Below, piece by piece: positions 47,318 through 56,341 of a DNA stretch of 64,000 nucleotides. The translations under genes were made by a program, and so were the position numbers. The notes beneath the pieces are model-generated. The model did not search any database and had not been told where the DNA came from. It worked only from the letters and a program-made list of their open reading frames with translations. Source of the stretch: BJGO01 sp039810885 (GTDB lineage Bacteria > Bacteroidota > Bacteroidia > Chitinophagales > UBA10324); the NCBI GenBank assembly GCA_039810885.1, contig JBDHXV010000002.1, positions 1 through 64,000 of the forward strand, read 5' to 3'. The stretch's first letter is position 1. Every line of letters starts with the position of its first letter.

Positions 47318-50300
47318 GTGAAACCGAAATGGAGAAAAATATTGCGCATAGCCGCCATCAGTATCGGTGGGCTTCTTTTGTTTCTCTTTCTTGTAATCGG
47401 TACATTAACTTTATTAATTCGCCGTCCGGCAGTTCAAACAAAAGTTGCATTATGGATAACCGAATCCTTATCTAAAAAGTTAAAAACTGAGGTTAGTATC
47501 GGCTTTGTGGATATTGATTTTTTTAATACCATAGTCCTTCGTGATTTCTTAATACTTGATCAATCAAAGGACACGTTACTCAGCTCTTCCGAATTACGTG
47601 TTGATATTAACTTATTCTCATTATTTGACAAGAAGCTTAATATAGAATCTGTAAAGCTCCATCGCCCTCATATTGAAATGCTGCGCAGGCAACATGAAAA
47701 AGATTTCAATTATGAGTTTATTATAGATGCCCTTGCGAGCAATGATACCACCAGCAGTAATATTGACTTTACATTCAACTTCCATACACTACAGATTTAT
47801 CAGGCATATTTTCGATATTACGATTTTCAGAGTGAAGTGGATCTAAGCATCATTGTACCCTCTGTAGTTGCAGAAGTGGATAGTATGAATATACAACAGC
47901 CCTTCTTCGTACTAAAGCGAGGAGTTATCGAATCGCCCATAGTAAAGATTCTGATGATGAACACACAAGATTCGACTCATTCAAATGCACCGCAAGACAC
48001 TGCTTTCGTACATCTGAATACAAAAAAGTTTGGCCTGGTCGCAAACTCGTTTCGAATGAATAATGCTCGTTTTATATATGATGAGGCAGATACCCAACAA
48101 GATACAACACTGTTTGATTATCGGCACATGGACTTTAGCAATATTCATATCCTTGGTAATAATATTCAATTTATTGGCGACTCCATTACCGGAACTTTAC
48201 AATGCTTATCCGGAAAGGAACAGAGCGGGCTTCAACTTGATACTCTAAAAGGAGATTTTAAACTAACTCCTTACGAGGCTGAAATTAAAAACTTGGTATT
48301 GCGGATGCCCAACTCAAGATTGACAGATTATGTGCGTTTTTATTATTACAATTTTCCGGCTTTTCTCAACTTCACTCAAGAGGTAAAGTTTCAAGCATCT
48401 ATACACAATTCGAGTATTGATTTGCGTGACTTATCCTGCTTCTCACACCATTTGAACTCGTTCAAAGAATCAATATCCGTTAGTGGCAATGTGCGCGGAA
48501 GTGTATCTGATTTAAAAGGAAAAAACATCAATATCTCATTTGGTAAAATGAGTACGCTGCAAGGCGATATTACTATGATAGGCTTACCGGACTTTGATAA
48601 TACGTTCATCGACTTTATTACATCAAATGCACGAAGTAATTATGAGGATCTATCCCGCTTAAGTTCATTATACACGTTGCCCGGAACAATTAAAAATATG
48701 GGGACAATCAGTTTTAACGGCACCTACACAGGATTCATTGAAGATTTTGTGGCTTATGGTGCGCTGCAATCTGATTTAGGAACGCTCGTGAGTGACCTTA
48801 ACATGAAAAATATTTATGACTTGAATAAAACTCGTTATATCGGAACCCTGTCTTCATCATACTTCAATTTGGGTAAGTTCTCAGGATTAGATAGTACGTT
48901 TGGCAAGATTGCATTTTACACACGCCTTTCAGGCAGCGGGCTTTCAGCAAAAACCATTGATGCCAGCGTTATAGGTGTTGTCAATGAATTTGATTTTAAT
49001 CATTATCGTTATCACAATATTGATGTGAATGGAGCCTTCCATCAACAGGAGTTTACCGGGCGATTACAGGTGAGCGACACTATGGCCAATCTTGATTTCT
49101 TGGGCAATGTTAATTGGAGCGAGGAAAAGCCTCAGTATAATTTTCATCTGACCCTCTATCATGCCAACCTGAAGCAACTTCATTTCAGCACGTCGGATTA
49201 TACGTTAAGCATGCTGGCCAAAATTGACGCTACAGGCAATGATATTGACGATTTATATGGTAGTCTTCATTTTGATAAGATAAAATTCAAAGAAGGCACG
49301 AAAGAATTTCAACTGGATACGGCTACACTTATTATTTCCGAAGATGCCCTGGCTAAACATATTCGCTTGGGCACACCTATTTTTCAGATCGCATTGGATG
49401 GGAAAATTAAAGTCAGAGAATTATACGATGCTTTAATTAGTACGGTGGCTTTTTACTTTCCTTCGCTACCTTTTGATTACAATCCGGTAATGACAAAAGA
49501 TATTTTTACGCTACAGGTGAACACCTTCAATATGAATGGCATGTTGAATTTCTTCTACCCTGGGTGGAGCGGTATTTCGAATGCCTCCTTCTCGATGAAT
49601 TATGATGCGGAGACGTCCTCCATGAAGCTAAATGGAAAGATTCCCCAAATTGCTTATGGTCAGTATAGGTGTGATAGCGTTCAACTTTTATCACACACTG
49701 AAAATCACCGGTGGATTAGCACTGTTGATGCCCTTCGATTAACCATTCAGGATTCAATAATAGTAGATCAGCCTTCTATAGCATTAAATTTATATAACGA
49801 TTCTGCATTCATTCATCTATTTGCTAAAGACGATATCAATAACTCGTTGATTGATGTAAACGGACTGATAAAAGGAGGTAAGGATTCCATACAGGCATCG
49901 CTTTATAAATCGAATATTATGATTCGAAGTGAATCTTGGATTTTAAATAATAATAACCTTGTGGTGCTTGGTAAAAATTATTTAAGAATAAGTGATTTAC
50001 AACTCTCAACTGGTAATCAATCTGTGTTAGTTTTTACCAATGCCGATGCCATTCGGAAAACGAACATTCACTTTGTATTTAACAATTTGAATGCAGGAAA
50101 TTTTTATCGTTATATACGTATCGGAAATTATGATGCCGGTGGAATTATTGATGGTACGGCTTCTATATTAAATCTATATGAGAATTTACGATTCCAATCT
50201 GATTTTAGTATTCGTCAATTTAGCTTTAATGGAGATTCGATAAATAAAGTAAATGTTAAAGCGGGATATGATAGTGAAAAGGATCAGATTGATTTAGTTG

Positions 50301-52003
50301 TAAAAGCTAAAGACGTTAAATATGACTTTGAAGCATCTGGAAATATTAACCCCTCTGCAGATGAGCAACAGTTAAATATACACCTTGAGATATTAAAATT
50401 TCGATTAGGAATTTTAGAACATTACCTTGGAGAATATATTTCATCGGTATCCGGTATAACAGCCGGTTCCCTTGATATAAAAGGCACGTTAGATAAGCCG
50501 TTAGTGTTTGGTCAAATGCACATACCCACTTGTGGTGTTAAGGTAAATTATCTGCAAACGGAATATACTTTTGATGACGAGGAAATTCATTTTAACGAAT
50601 CCTCTATTGACTTGGATGAAATTATCTTGCGCGATAAGTTTAACAACACGGCTACACTCGGCGGAGAAATAACACATAACAATCTGAGCGAATTTCGTTT
50701 GAATCTGTTTTTAACAACAAATCAATTTAACTTTTTGAATACGACTTCTAAAGATAATGATTTATACTACGGACAAGCCTTTGCAAGCGGCATCGTTACT
50801 TTTAAAGGACCTATTGAAGATTTAGAGATATATGCAAATGTTGTATCTAAGCCGAACACAACCTTATCCATACCCATTACAAATGAATATTCCGTAAGTC
50901 AAAATCAAACGATTCGAATAATCAATGTTTCACAACCCGATAATACGATATCAACAACGAAAGACAATTATATACTACGTCTTAACTTCGATATGGAGCT
51001 AAATACAGATGCTAACATCAAAATTATCTTTGATCAAAAGGCCGGCGATATTATTAATGGTACAGGCAAAGGCAATCTACGTCTGGAGATAAACACAGAT
51101 GGAGACTTCAAGATGTATGGCAATTATACGATTGAACACGGCGATTATCTGTTTACACTCCAGAACTTCATTAACAAGAAATTTATTATTGGACAAGGCG
51201 GCACGATAAGTTGGAACGGTGATCCATACGAAGCTAAAATTAACATTGATGCTATTTATGCCGTTCAACGAACGACAATATCAGACTTATTGCAAGGTAC
51301 GGGAGCAGTATTGAGCAGTCAGGATTTAGCGGAAGCTAATCAAAAAGTTCCGGTGAATGTACAGATGAATCTGAACGGGTCGCTCATGCAACCTAATATT
51401 GACTTTGATATTCGTATTCCATCGGGGTTTAGTTCTGCAGGCTCACTGGCGCAACGTGAATTAGATCGTCTGAAACAAGACCCCAATGAATTAAATAAAC
51501 AGGTATTCGGATTGCTTATCATGAATCGCTTCCTCCCTGCAAATATTGATGCCGGTCTCGTAAGCAGTGGCGTAAACAATAGCGTATCCGAGTTTTTATT
51601 TAACCAATTAAGTTATTGGGCTTCTCAAAATAAATATAACGTCGGAGTTAATGTAAACTATAATACGTATAGTTTGAGCAATGACCCTACTACGGATATC
51701 CGTCGTCGTGAATTTATCGTTGGGTTACAAAAAACATTATTCAATGAACGCTTAACTGTTGGTGCCGGCGGCAATTTCGATGTGTCATCTGCAACTACAA
51801 ACAATAACAATGCGAATCGTGTAGCTGCTGATGTAAACGTACAATATAAAATCACCCGAGACGGTCGATATATACTCAGTGCTTACAATAAAAGCCAATA
51901 TGACCTTTTGCTGGATGCCAATAGAAATAAGCGCGGCATCTCAATTGCATACCGCAAAGAGTTTAATAACTTCAACGAATTGTTCCGAAAGCAGAATAAG
52001 TAA
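47318..52003 (+). CDS. tamB: TamB-like translocation/assembly protein
   Basis: This 1,561-residue protein starts at GTG. An N-terminal membrane helix (ISIGGLLLFLFLVIGTLTLLI, residues 13-33) anchors it in the inner membrane. The rest is long beta-sheet-rich repeats of the AsmA-like/TamB type. The DUF490 C-terminal domain is seen in YTIEHGDYLFTLQNFINKKFIIGQGGTISWNGDPYEAKINIDAIY, then NLNGSLMQPNIDFDI, QVFGLLIMNRFLP and a C-terminal barrel-like end. In Proteobacteria TamB spans the periplasm and moves lipids or supports outer-membrane protein insertion. The same role here is inferred. Confidence 0.88.
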   Translation: MKPKWRKILRIAAISIGGLLLFLFLVIGTLTLLIRRPAVQTKVALWITESLSKKLKTEVSIGFVDIDFFNTIVLRDFLILDQSKDTLLSSSELRVDINLFSLFDKKLNIESVKLHRPHIEMLRRQHEKDFNYEFIIDALASNDTTSSNIDFTFNFHTLQIYQAYFRYYDFQSEVDLSIIVPSVVAEVDSMNIQQPFFVLKRGVIESPIVKILMMNTQDSTHSNAPQDTAFVHLNTKKFGLVANSFRMNNARFIYDEADTQQDTTLFDYRHMDFSNIHILGNNIQFIGDSITGTLQCLSGKEQSGLQLDTLKGDFKLTPYEAEIKNLVLRMPNSRLTDYVRFYYYNFPAFLNFTQEVKFQASIHNSSIDLRDLSCFSHHLNSFKESISVSGNVRGSVSDLKGKNINISFGKMSTLQGDITMIGLPDFDNTFIDFITSNARSNYEDLSRLSSLYTLPGTIKNMGTISFNGTYTGFIEDFVAYGALQSDLGTLVSDLNMKNIYDLNKTRYIGTLSSSYFNLGKFSGLDSTFGKIAFYTRLSGSGLSAKTIDASVIGVVNEFDFNHYRYHNIDVNGAFHQQEFTGRLQVSDTMANLDFLGNVNWSEEKPQYNFHLTLYHANLKQLHFSTSDYTLSMLAKIDATGNDIDDLYGSLHFDKIKFKEGTKEFQLDTATLIISEDALAKHIRLGTPIFQIALDGKIKVRELYDALISTVAFYFPSLPFDYNPVMTKDIFTLQVNTFNMNGMLNFFYPGWSGISNASFSMNYDAETSSMKLNGKIPQIAYGQYRCDSVQLLSHTENHRWISTVDALRLTIQDSIIVDQPSIALNLYNDSAFIHLFAKDDINNSLIDVNGLIKGGKDSIQASLYKSNIMIRSESWILNNNNLVVLGKNYLRISDLQLSTGNQSVLVFTNADAIRKTNIHFVFNNLNAGNFYRYIRIGNYDAGGIIDGTASILNLYENLRFQSDFSIRQFSFNGDSINKVNVKAGYDSEKDQIDLVVKAKDVKYDFEASGNINPSADEQQLNIHLEILKFRLGILEHYLGEYISSVSGITAGSLDIKGTLDKPLVFGQMHIPTCGVKVNYLQTEYTFDDEEIHFNESSIDLDEIILRDKFNNTATLGGEITHNNLSEFRLNLFLTTNQFNFLNTTSKDNDLYYGQAFASGIVTFKGPIEDLEIYANVVSKPNTTLSIPITNEYSVSQNQTIRIINVSQPDNTISTTKDNYILRLNFDMELNTDANIKIIFDQKAGDIINGTGKGNLRLEINTDGDFKMYGNYTIEHGDYLFTLQNFINKKFIIGQGGTISWNGDPYEAKINIDAIYAVQRTTISDLLQGTGAVLSSQDLAEANQKVPVNVQMNLNGSLMQPNIDFDIRIPSGFSSAGSLAQRELDRLKQDPNELNKQVFGLLIMNRFLPANIDAGLVSSGVNNSVSEFLFNQLSYWASQNKYNVGVNVNYNTYSLSNDPTTDIRRREFIVGLQKTLFNERLTVGAGGNFDVSSATTNNNNANRVAADVNVQYKITRDGRYILSAYNKSQYDLLLDANRNKRGISIAYRKEFNNFNELFRKQNK

Positions 52004-52165
52004 TATTTTAGAACCAAACGAAGCAATTCAATCTCTTTTCTTATTTAATTAAATACTATGTTCAGGCAAAAACGATGCTTTGCTCATGTCGTGTTAACAA
52101 TAGAAAAAGTAAGCGAACTACAACAATTATTTAAGATTTTTTTATCCGAAATAAAAAATACCTTG

Positions 52166-52173
52166 TAAGTTTG
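52166..52173 (+). promoter_or_regulatory. -7 box of the Rrf2-cluster promoter
   Basis: TAAGTTTG fits TAnnTTTG and lies 20 bases before the regulator ATG at 52194. No convincing -33 TTTG is visible. A T-rich stretch (52138-52145) occupies the upstream region. Confidence 0.45.
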
Positions 52174-52193
52174 TCGCTCAATTAGTATAGAAA

Positions 52194-52628
52194 ATGTTCT
52201 CTAAAACGTGTGAGTATGGTCTAAAGGCTGTTATCTACATTGCAACTAAATCGCTTGAAGGTAATAGAGTAAAGATTAGAGACGTAGCCGACAACTCAGG
52301 TTCACCCGAAGCCTTTACCGCAAAAATACTGGGTTCATTAACGAAGCATAATATTGTAAACTCACTCAAAGGGCCTTATGGAGGTTTTGAGATCGAGGCA
52401 AAAAGAATGAAGCAAATAAAGGTGAGTGAAATAATTTTTGCACTCGATGGAGACTCCGTTTACAACGGGTGTGCCTTGGGCCTCAGCGTATGTAGCGATA
52501 CCGAGCCCTGCCCTATGCATGAGAACTTTATTGAAGTAAGGAAACAATTAAAAAAAATGCTTGAAACAACTACTATCTATGAATTAGCAACCAAGATAAA
52601 ATCCGGAAAATCATTCTTAGTTCGTTAA
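52194..52628 (+). CDS. Rrf2-family Fe-S transcription regulator (NsrR/IscR-like)
   Basis: This 144-residue protein has the Rrf2 winged helix (MFSKTCEYGLKAVIYIA, then VKIRDVADNSGSPEAFTAKILGSL, with the wing LKGPYGGFEI). Three cysteines at 93, 100 and 106 (NGCALGLSVCSDTEPC) sit where IscR and NsrR bind their Fe-S cluster, with spacing 7 and 6. NO or iron status should change its DNA binding. The next genes encode a haem protein, RIC and azurin, so it is likely the local stress sensor. Whether it is NsrR-like or IscR-like is not settled. Confidence 0.87.
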   Translation: MFSKTCEYGLKAVIYIATKSLEGNRVKIRDVADNSGSPEAFTAKILGSLTKHNIVNSLKGPYGGFEIEAKRMKQIKVSEIIFALDGDSVYNGCALGLSVCSDTEPCPMHENFIEVRKQLKKMLETTTIYELATKIKSGKSFLVR

Positions 52629-52657
52629 AAGCAATCAACCAATAAACACCAATACAA

Positions 52658-52897
52658 ATGGAACAAAAAGAAATATGGCTCGAGAGTTTAATTACTGCAA
52701 CGCCACAGGAAGGTAGAGAACTTGCTATCAAAATGGCAAGAAAATCTGTAGCTGCCATTCAAACCGACCCGGAGATACGTAAAAAGTTACGCCCTGATTA
52801 TGCGAATGACACGGCTCAGCTTATTGCTTCTGCCAATGTGGTTGCTCTAGAATTTCAAACCATAGCAAAGGCTAATAACTACTGGAGAAAAGGATAG
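52658..52897 (+). CDS. hexameric tyrosine-coordinated haem protein (HTHP)
   Basis: This 79-residue protein resembles HTHP as I recall it from marine alphaproteobacteria: WLESLITATPQEGRELAIKMAR, then a tyrosine (Y48) in KKLRPDYANDTAQLIA, and LEFQTIAKANNYWRKG at the end. HTHP is a ring of six subunits binding one haem each through tyrosine, with peroxidase and catalase-like activity. No signal peptide is visible, so it is cytosolic. It begins 29 bases after the regulator gene and ends inside a palindrome. Confidence 0.82.
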   Translation: MEQKEIWLESLITATPQEGRELAIKMARKSVAAIQTDPEIRKKLRPDYANDTAQLIASANVVALEFQTIAKANNYWRKG

Positions 52898-52919
52898 TAT
52901 AGACCTATAGGTCTATACT
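52896..52919. repeat. perfect 24-bp palindrome at the HTHP stop codon
   Basis: Half sites AGTATAGACC and GGTCTATACT flank TATA with no mismatch. The left end overlaps the HTHP stop codon. It could be an operator for a dimeric regulator or the stem of an RNA hairpin. The T tract after it is weak, which argues against a strong terminator. Confidence 0.85.
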
Positions 52920-53001
52920 TACACTTTTGAATGAGCACCGGAGCGAATCAAAATTGTTTACGAAGCAACCTTCATAATGTCAGTAAGCCCATGCACGGCA
53001 A

Positions 53002-53460
53002 ATGAAAATCTCTAAGGCCACAATAATCATAATGACCATATTTATATGGATTGGTTTTATATGTGCTATAAGCTTTATGGAGTCATGGCTAAAGTTTTTA
53101 GCTCCCGGAATTACCATCCCACTCGGGTTAGGAATCGGGAGATTGGTCTTCAGCGTTTTGAATAAAGTGGAATGGGTTATGGCTGCCATTGTTATGGTTA
53201 ATCTTATTCTTATGCAAAAGCGTATTATCCGAAAAAGAAATTTCACCTATTTCTCATCATTGATAATATTAGTGGTTGAGACATTCTTGCTTCTCCCATT
53301 GATGGATGCGAGAGCTCAACTGCGCATGAGTGGTGTCGAAGTACCCTCATCGAACCTGCATATTTGGTTTGTAATAGCAGAAATGATTAAGGTAATATGC
53401 TTGTTTTTATTTGGTCTATCTTTTTTAAAATTCTCGATAAATGAATTCGAAAACAGATAA
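53002..53460 (+). CDS. four-helix membrane protein, DUF4149-like
   Basis: This 152-residue protein has about four membrane helices. ISFMESWLKFLAPGITIPLGLGIGRLVFSVLNKVEW resembles DUF4149/TMEM205-like proteins with a short amphipathic loop between helices 1 and 2; the resemblance is weak. No metal or haem motif is clear. It lies between the palindrome and a methyltransferase gene in a stress cluster. The function is unknown. Confidence 0.5.
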   Translation: MKISKATIIIMTIFIWIGFICAISFMESWLKFLAPGITIPLGLGIGRLVFSVLNKVEWVMAAIVMVNLILMQKRIIRKRNFTYFSSLIILVVETFLLLPLMDARAQLRMSGVEVPSSNLHIWFVIAEMIKVICLFLFGLSFLKFSINEFENR

Positions 53461-53543
53461 CGCTCGAACACGTTCGCTCTCTTTCTTTTCAAACATGTTT
53501 TCAAAATGTCTCCTACTCTTTTAAGTACAACCTATACCTCAAT

Positions 53544-54314
53544 ATGAATACAGATGATTTCACAAAAGCACAGGGACACTGGATACTTGCCAAGATGGGT
53601 AAGCGAGTGCTGCGCCCCGGTGGAAAGGAATTAACAAATAAATTGGTTAATGCATTGCAAATTTCTTCTACCGATGAGGTTATCGAATTTGCTCCCGGTA
53701 TGGGTTATACCGCGTCTTTAGTAATTGACAAACACCCTAAATCATATATTGGCGTAGATGCAGATGAAGATGTGGTGAGAATACTGAAAGAAAAATTTGC
53801 ACGCAATGGTGTACGATTTACTCTTGGGAGTGCGGAGAAAACTTATATAGAAAGTGACTCACAAGATAAAGTTTATGGAGAGGCTATGCTTACTATGCAT
53901 GCCGACCATCGGAAATCGGAAATTATAAAGGAAGCACATCGCATTTTAAAAAAGGGTGGTATTTATGCGATTCACGAGCTGGGACTAATGGATGTGGACG
54001 AGAGCCTGAAAGCCACAATACAACGAGATTTAGCACTTTCTATTAAAGTTAATGCTCGCCCTTTAACAGAAACAGAATGGCGGGAATTGTTAGAGAGAGA
54101 AGGATTTAAGATAAAAAGTGCTTTTATTAATGATATGAAACTTTTAGAGTTAGGCCGTTTGATTGATGATGAGGGTCTTGTCCGAACTCTGAAAATAAGC
54201 TTAAATATTATGCTAAACCCAAAAGCAAGGCAAAGAATACTGGAAATGAGAAAAATTTTCAGAAAACATCAACAACACATCAATGCTATTGCTATTATTG
54301 CAGAAAAATTATAA
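53544..54314 (+). CDS. class I SAM-dependent methyltransferase
   Basis: This 256-residue protein has motif I as VIEFAPGMGYTASLVID, a follow-up acidic residue in YIGVDADEDVV and motif IV/post-I in GEAMLTMHADHRKSEIIKEAHRILKKGGIYAIHELG. The N-terminal WILAKMGKRVLRPGGKELT and a C-terminal helical part are unusual features of this group. The substrate is unknown. The gene's place next to RIC suggests a part in the nitrosative-stress response, which is inference. Confidence 0.8.
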   Translation: MNTDDFTKAQGHWILAKMGKRVLRPGGKELTNKLVNALQISSTDEVIEFAPGMGYTASLVIDKHPKSYIGVDADEDVVRILKEKFARNGVRFTLGSAEKTYIESDSQDKVYGEAMLTMHADHRKSEIIKEAHRILKKGGIYAIHELGLMDVDESLKATIQRDLALSIKVNARPLTETEWRELLEREGFKIKSAFINDMKLLELGRLIDDEGLVRTLKISLNIMLNPKARQRILEMRKIFRKHQQHINAIAIIAEKL

Positions 54315-54341
54315 AACATACGTTGTAAAACTAGGGAGAGA

Positions 54342-55058
54342 ATGAACATTTCTAAAGAAACAACAATAGGAGATATAGTCGCGCAAGATTACCGCACAGC
54401 TTCAGTTTTCAAAAATAATGGTATTGATTTTTGTTGTAACGGAAACAGAACTATTGCTGAAGCCTGCTCTAAAGAAAATATGGATATTGACACGTTAGTT
54501 GAATCATTAAATGGAGCGATGAGTAAGAAAAATGATACAACAGTTGATTTTAACAGTTGGCCACTAGACTTATTAGCAGACTATATCGAAAAAAAGCATC
54601 ATCGTTATGTTGAAACAAAGATCAAAGAGATAACTCCATTTCTCGAAAAAATAATTAAAGTACACGGAGAGCGCCATCCCGAATTAAGTCAAATAGGAGA
54701 TCTTTTTAAGGCCTGTGGTGGCGAACTCGCTGCACACATGAAAAAAGAAGAACTTGTGCTATTTCCCTATATCCGAAAATTAGTAAAAGCTAAAGCAGAA
54801 AATACAATAATAAAAGCCCCCTTTGGCACCGTTCAGAATCCCATTAAGATGATGATGCACGACCATGATATCGAAGGTGAACGCTTTAGAAAAATTGCAA
54901 CTTTGACTCATAACTATATGCCTCCTGCAGATGCGTGCACTACTTATCAAGTTACTTTTTCAATGTTAAAAGAATTTGAAGATGATTTGCATCTGCATAT
55001 TCACTTGGAAAACAATATTCTTTTTCCAAAATCCATTACTCTTGAAGAAACCTTTTAA
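54342..55058 (+). CDS. ric: iron-sulfur cluster repair di-iron protein RIC (YtfE/ScdA)
   Basis: This 238-residue protein has the ScdA N-terminal domain with C31-C32 (NGIDFCCNGNRTIAEAC). A hemerythrin-like four-helix domain follows, with ligands in HHRYVETKI, HGERHPEL, AHMKKEELVLFPY, MMHDHDIEGE and LHLHIHLENNILFPK. RIC repairs Fe-S clusters damaged by NO or peroxide, supplying iron. It begins 27 bases after the methyltransferase gene; the base string GGGAGAG just upstream could be a rare Shine-Dalgarno site. Confidence 0.94.
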   Translation: MNISKETTIGDIVAQDYRTASVFKNNGIDFCCNGNRTIAEACSKENMDIDTLVESLNGAMSKKNDTTVDFNSWPLDLLADYIEKKHHRYVETKIKEITPFLEKIIKVHGERHPELSQIGDLFKACGGELAAHMKKEELVLFPYIRKLVKAKAENTIIKAPFGTVQNPIKMMMHDHDIEGERFRKIATLTHNYMPPADACTTYQVTFSMLKEFEDDLHLHIHLENNILFPKSITLEETF

Positions 55059-55107
55059 AACAATTAAATAAAACTAATTTAAAAACCATTAACACAAACA
55101 AAACAAA

Positions 55108-55629
55108 ATGAAAAAAACATTCTTAACACTTTCAGCTGCTGCTTTAATTCTTCTTGCAGCTTGTAACAACGAAAAGAAAGAAAACACGGAAACACCGGCA
55201 CCTACTACAGAAACTCCTGCGCCAGCACCTACTACAGGCAATGTATCTGCCGGAGTTGCTGAAGTAACACTTAATGCCGGGGATGACATGAAATATGATA
55301 TCAATGAAATCAAAGTAAAAGAAGGCCAAACAGTAAAAGTAACTTTACACCATACCGGTAAAGCTCCGGTAACGGCTATGGGTCATAACTTTGTTCTTTT
55401 AGAAGAAGGTGTTGACTTAGCCGAATTTGCTGCTGCTGCAATAAAGGCAAAAGACAACGATTACATTCCTAAAGATAAAACGGGTGACGTAATTGCACAT
55501 ACCAAAACTATCGGTGGTGGCGAAACAACTCAAGTTGAATTTAAGGCACCGCCAAAAGGTACTTATGAATACCTCTGCTCTTTCCCCGGCCATTCTGCTT
55601 TAATGAAAGGTAAATTCATAGTAGAATAA
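55108..55629 (+). CDS. azurin, lipoprotein form
   Basis: This 173-residue protein begins with a lipoprotein signal (LILLAAC, C19), then a Pro/Thr-rich linker (about 20-45). The azurin domain has copper ligands H93 (MGHNF), C157, H162 and M166 (LCSFPGHSALM), with spacing equal to Pseudomonas azurin 112-117-121. Type I copper proteins carry electrons between periplasmic partners such as cytochrome c peroxidase or nitrite reductase. Lipid anchoring holds it on a membrane. It ends the stress cluster. Confidence 0.93.
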   Translation: MKKTFLTLSAAALILLAACNNEKKENTETPAPTTETPAPAPTTGNVSAGVAEVTLNAGDDMKYDINEIKVKEGQTVKVTLHHTGKAPVTAMGHNFVLLEEGVDLAEFAAAAIKAKDNDYIPKDKTGDVIAHTKTIGGGETTQVEFKAPPKGTYEYLCSFPGHSALMKGKFIVE

Positions 55630-55710
55630 TTTTCTTTAAGTCTTTAAAGATGTGCCCTAAATCGGCTATGAGCTATCTCGAATAGAGACTATAAGCCCGA
55701 TTAAGAAAAC

Positions 55711-55744
55711 AAAAAAGCATCCATCAAAAATGGATGCTTTTTTT
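55711..55744. terminator. bidirectional terminator between azurin and DUF302 genes
   Basis: GCATCCAT (55717-55724) pairs with ATGGATGC (55730-55737) around CAAAA. A6 before and T7 after make it usable in both directions for the convergent genes. Confidence 0.9.
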
Positions 55745-55764
55745 ATGCCCCTAAGATTGATATG

Positions 55765-56154
55765 TTATGAAATACTTTGTATTACCCGCTCCAGTTTATC
55801 TCTTACTTGATTAGCTAAGATTCCCAATTGTTCATTCTTAATTGCCATCATAGATGCCACTGGATCCACCGCTGCAATTTTAATTGTTCCATTTTCCTGC
55901 TCTTTAACAACAACATTACAAGGCAGCATAGTACCAATCATTTCTTCGGCCATTACGGCTTTGAAAGCAAATGGCGGATTGCAAGCACCTAAGATTTTAT
56001 ATTTAGGCATTTCCACATTCAACTTTTTCTTTAGTGTAGCTTGCATGTCTATTTCAGTAAGTACTCCAAATCCTTCATTTTTCAATGCTTCCGTAGTTTT
56101 TAAAATAGCGGAATCGAAGTTGTCTTTAATTGTCTTTGCAAAAAAATAACTCAT
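55765..56154 (-). CDS. DUF302 domain protein
   Basis: The start at 56154 (MSYFFAKTIKDNFDSAI) gives 129 residues; an in-frame upstream start adds an unrelated segment. The DUF302 pattern is ALKNEGFGVLTEIDMQATLKKKL, ILGACNPPFAFKAVMAEEMIGTMLPCNVVVKE and IAAVDPVASM. Members bind sulfur or redox-active ligands in uncertain ways. It lies convergent to the azurin gene. Confidence 0.85.
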   Translation of the reverse strand: MSYFFAKTIKDNFDSAILKTTEALKNEGFGVLTEIDMQATLKKKLNVEMPKYKILGACNPPFAFKAVMAEEMIGTMLPCNVVVKEQENGTIKIAAVDPVASMMAIKNEQLGILANQVRDKLERVIQSIS

Positions 56155-56341
56155 GGTCTTTAATTTTAGATGTTTGCAAAATTCCAAAGATTGCTATCCC
56201 CTAATGGTGACTTTAGTAACAAAATAAAATAATTGCTGTCAATAAACGCTGAAATAACTTGTCTCTACCTCTTCCGGGTTAAGCGCAGATGTATAATGTA
56301 AAAACGCTTGTGTATTTCTTTCAGAAGTGCTGTTTCTTTAA

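Noticed and set aside
52059..52169. Short frame (36 codons) before the Rrf2 gene
   Set aside because: It runs into the probable -7 promoter box of the regulator gene and shows no motif.
52896..52919. Palindrome read as an intrinsic terminator
   Set aside because: The stem is AT-rich and the T tract after it is interrupted, so I list it as a palindrome of unknown role.
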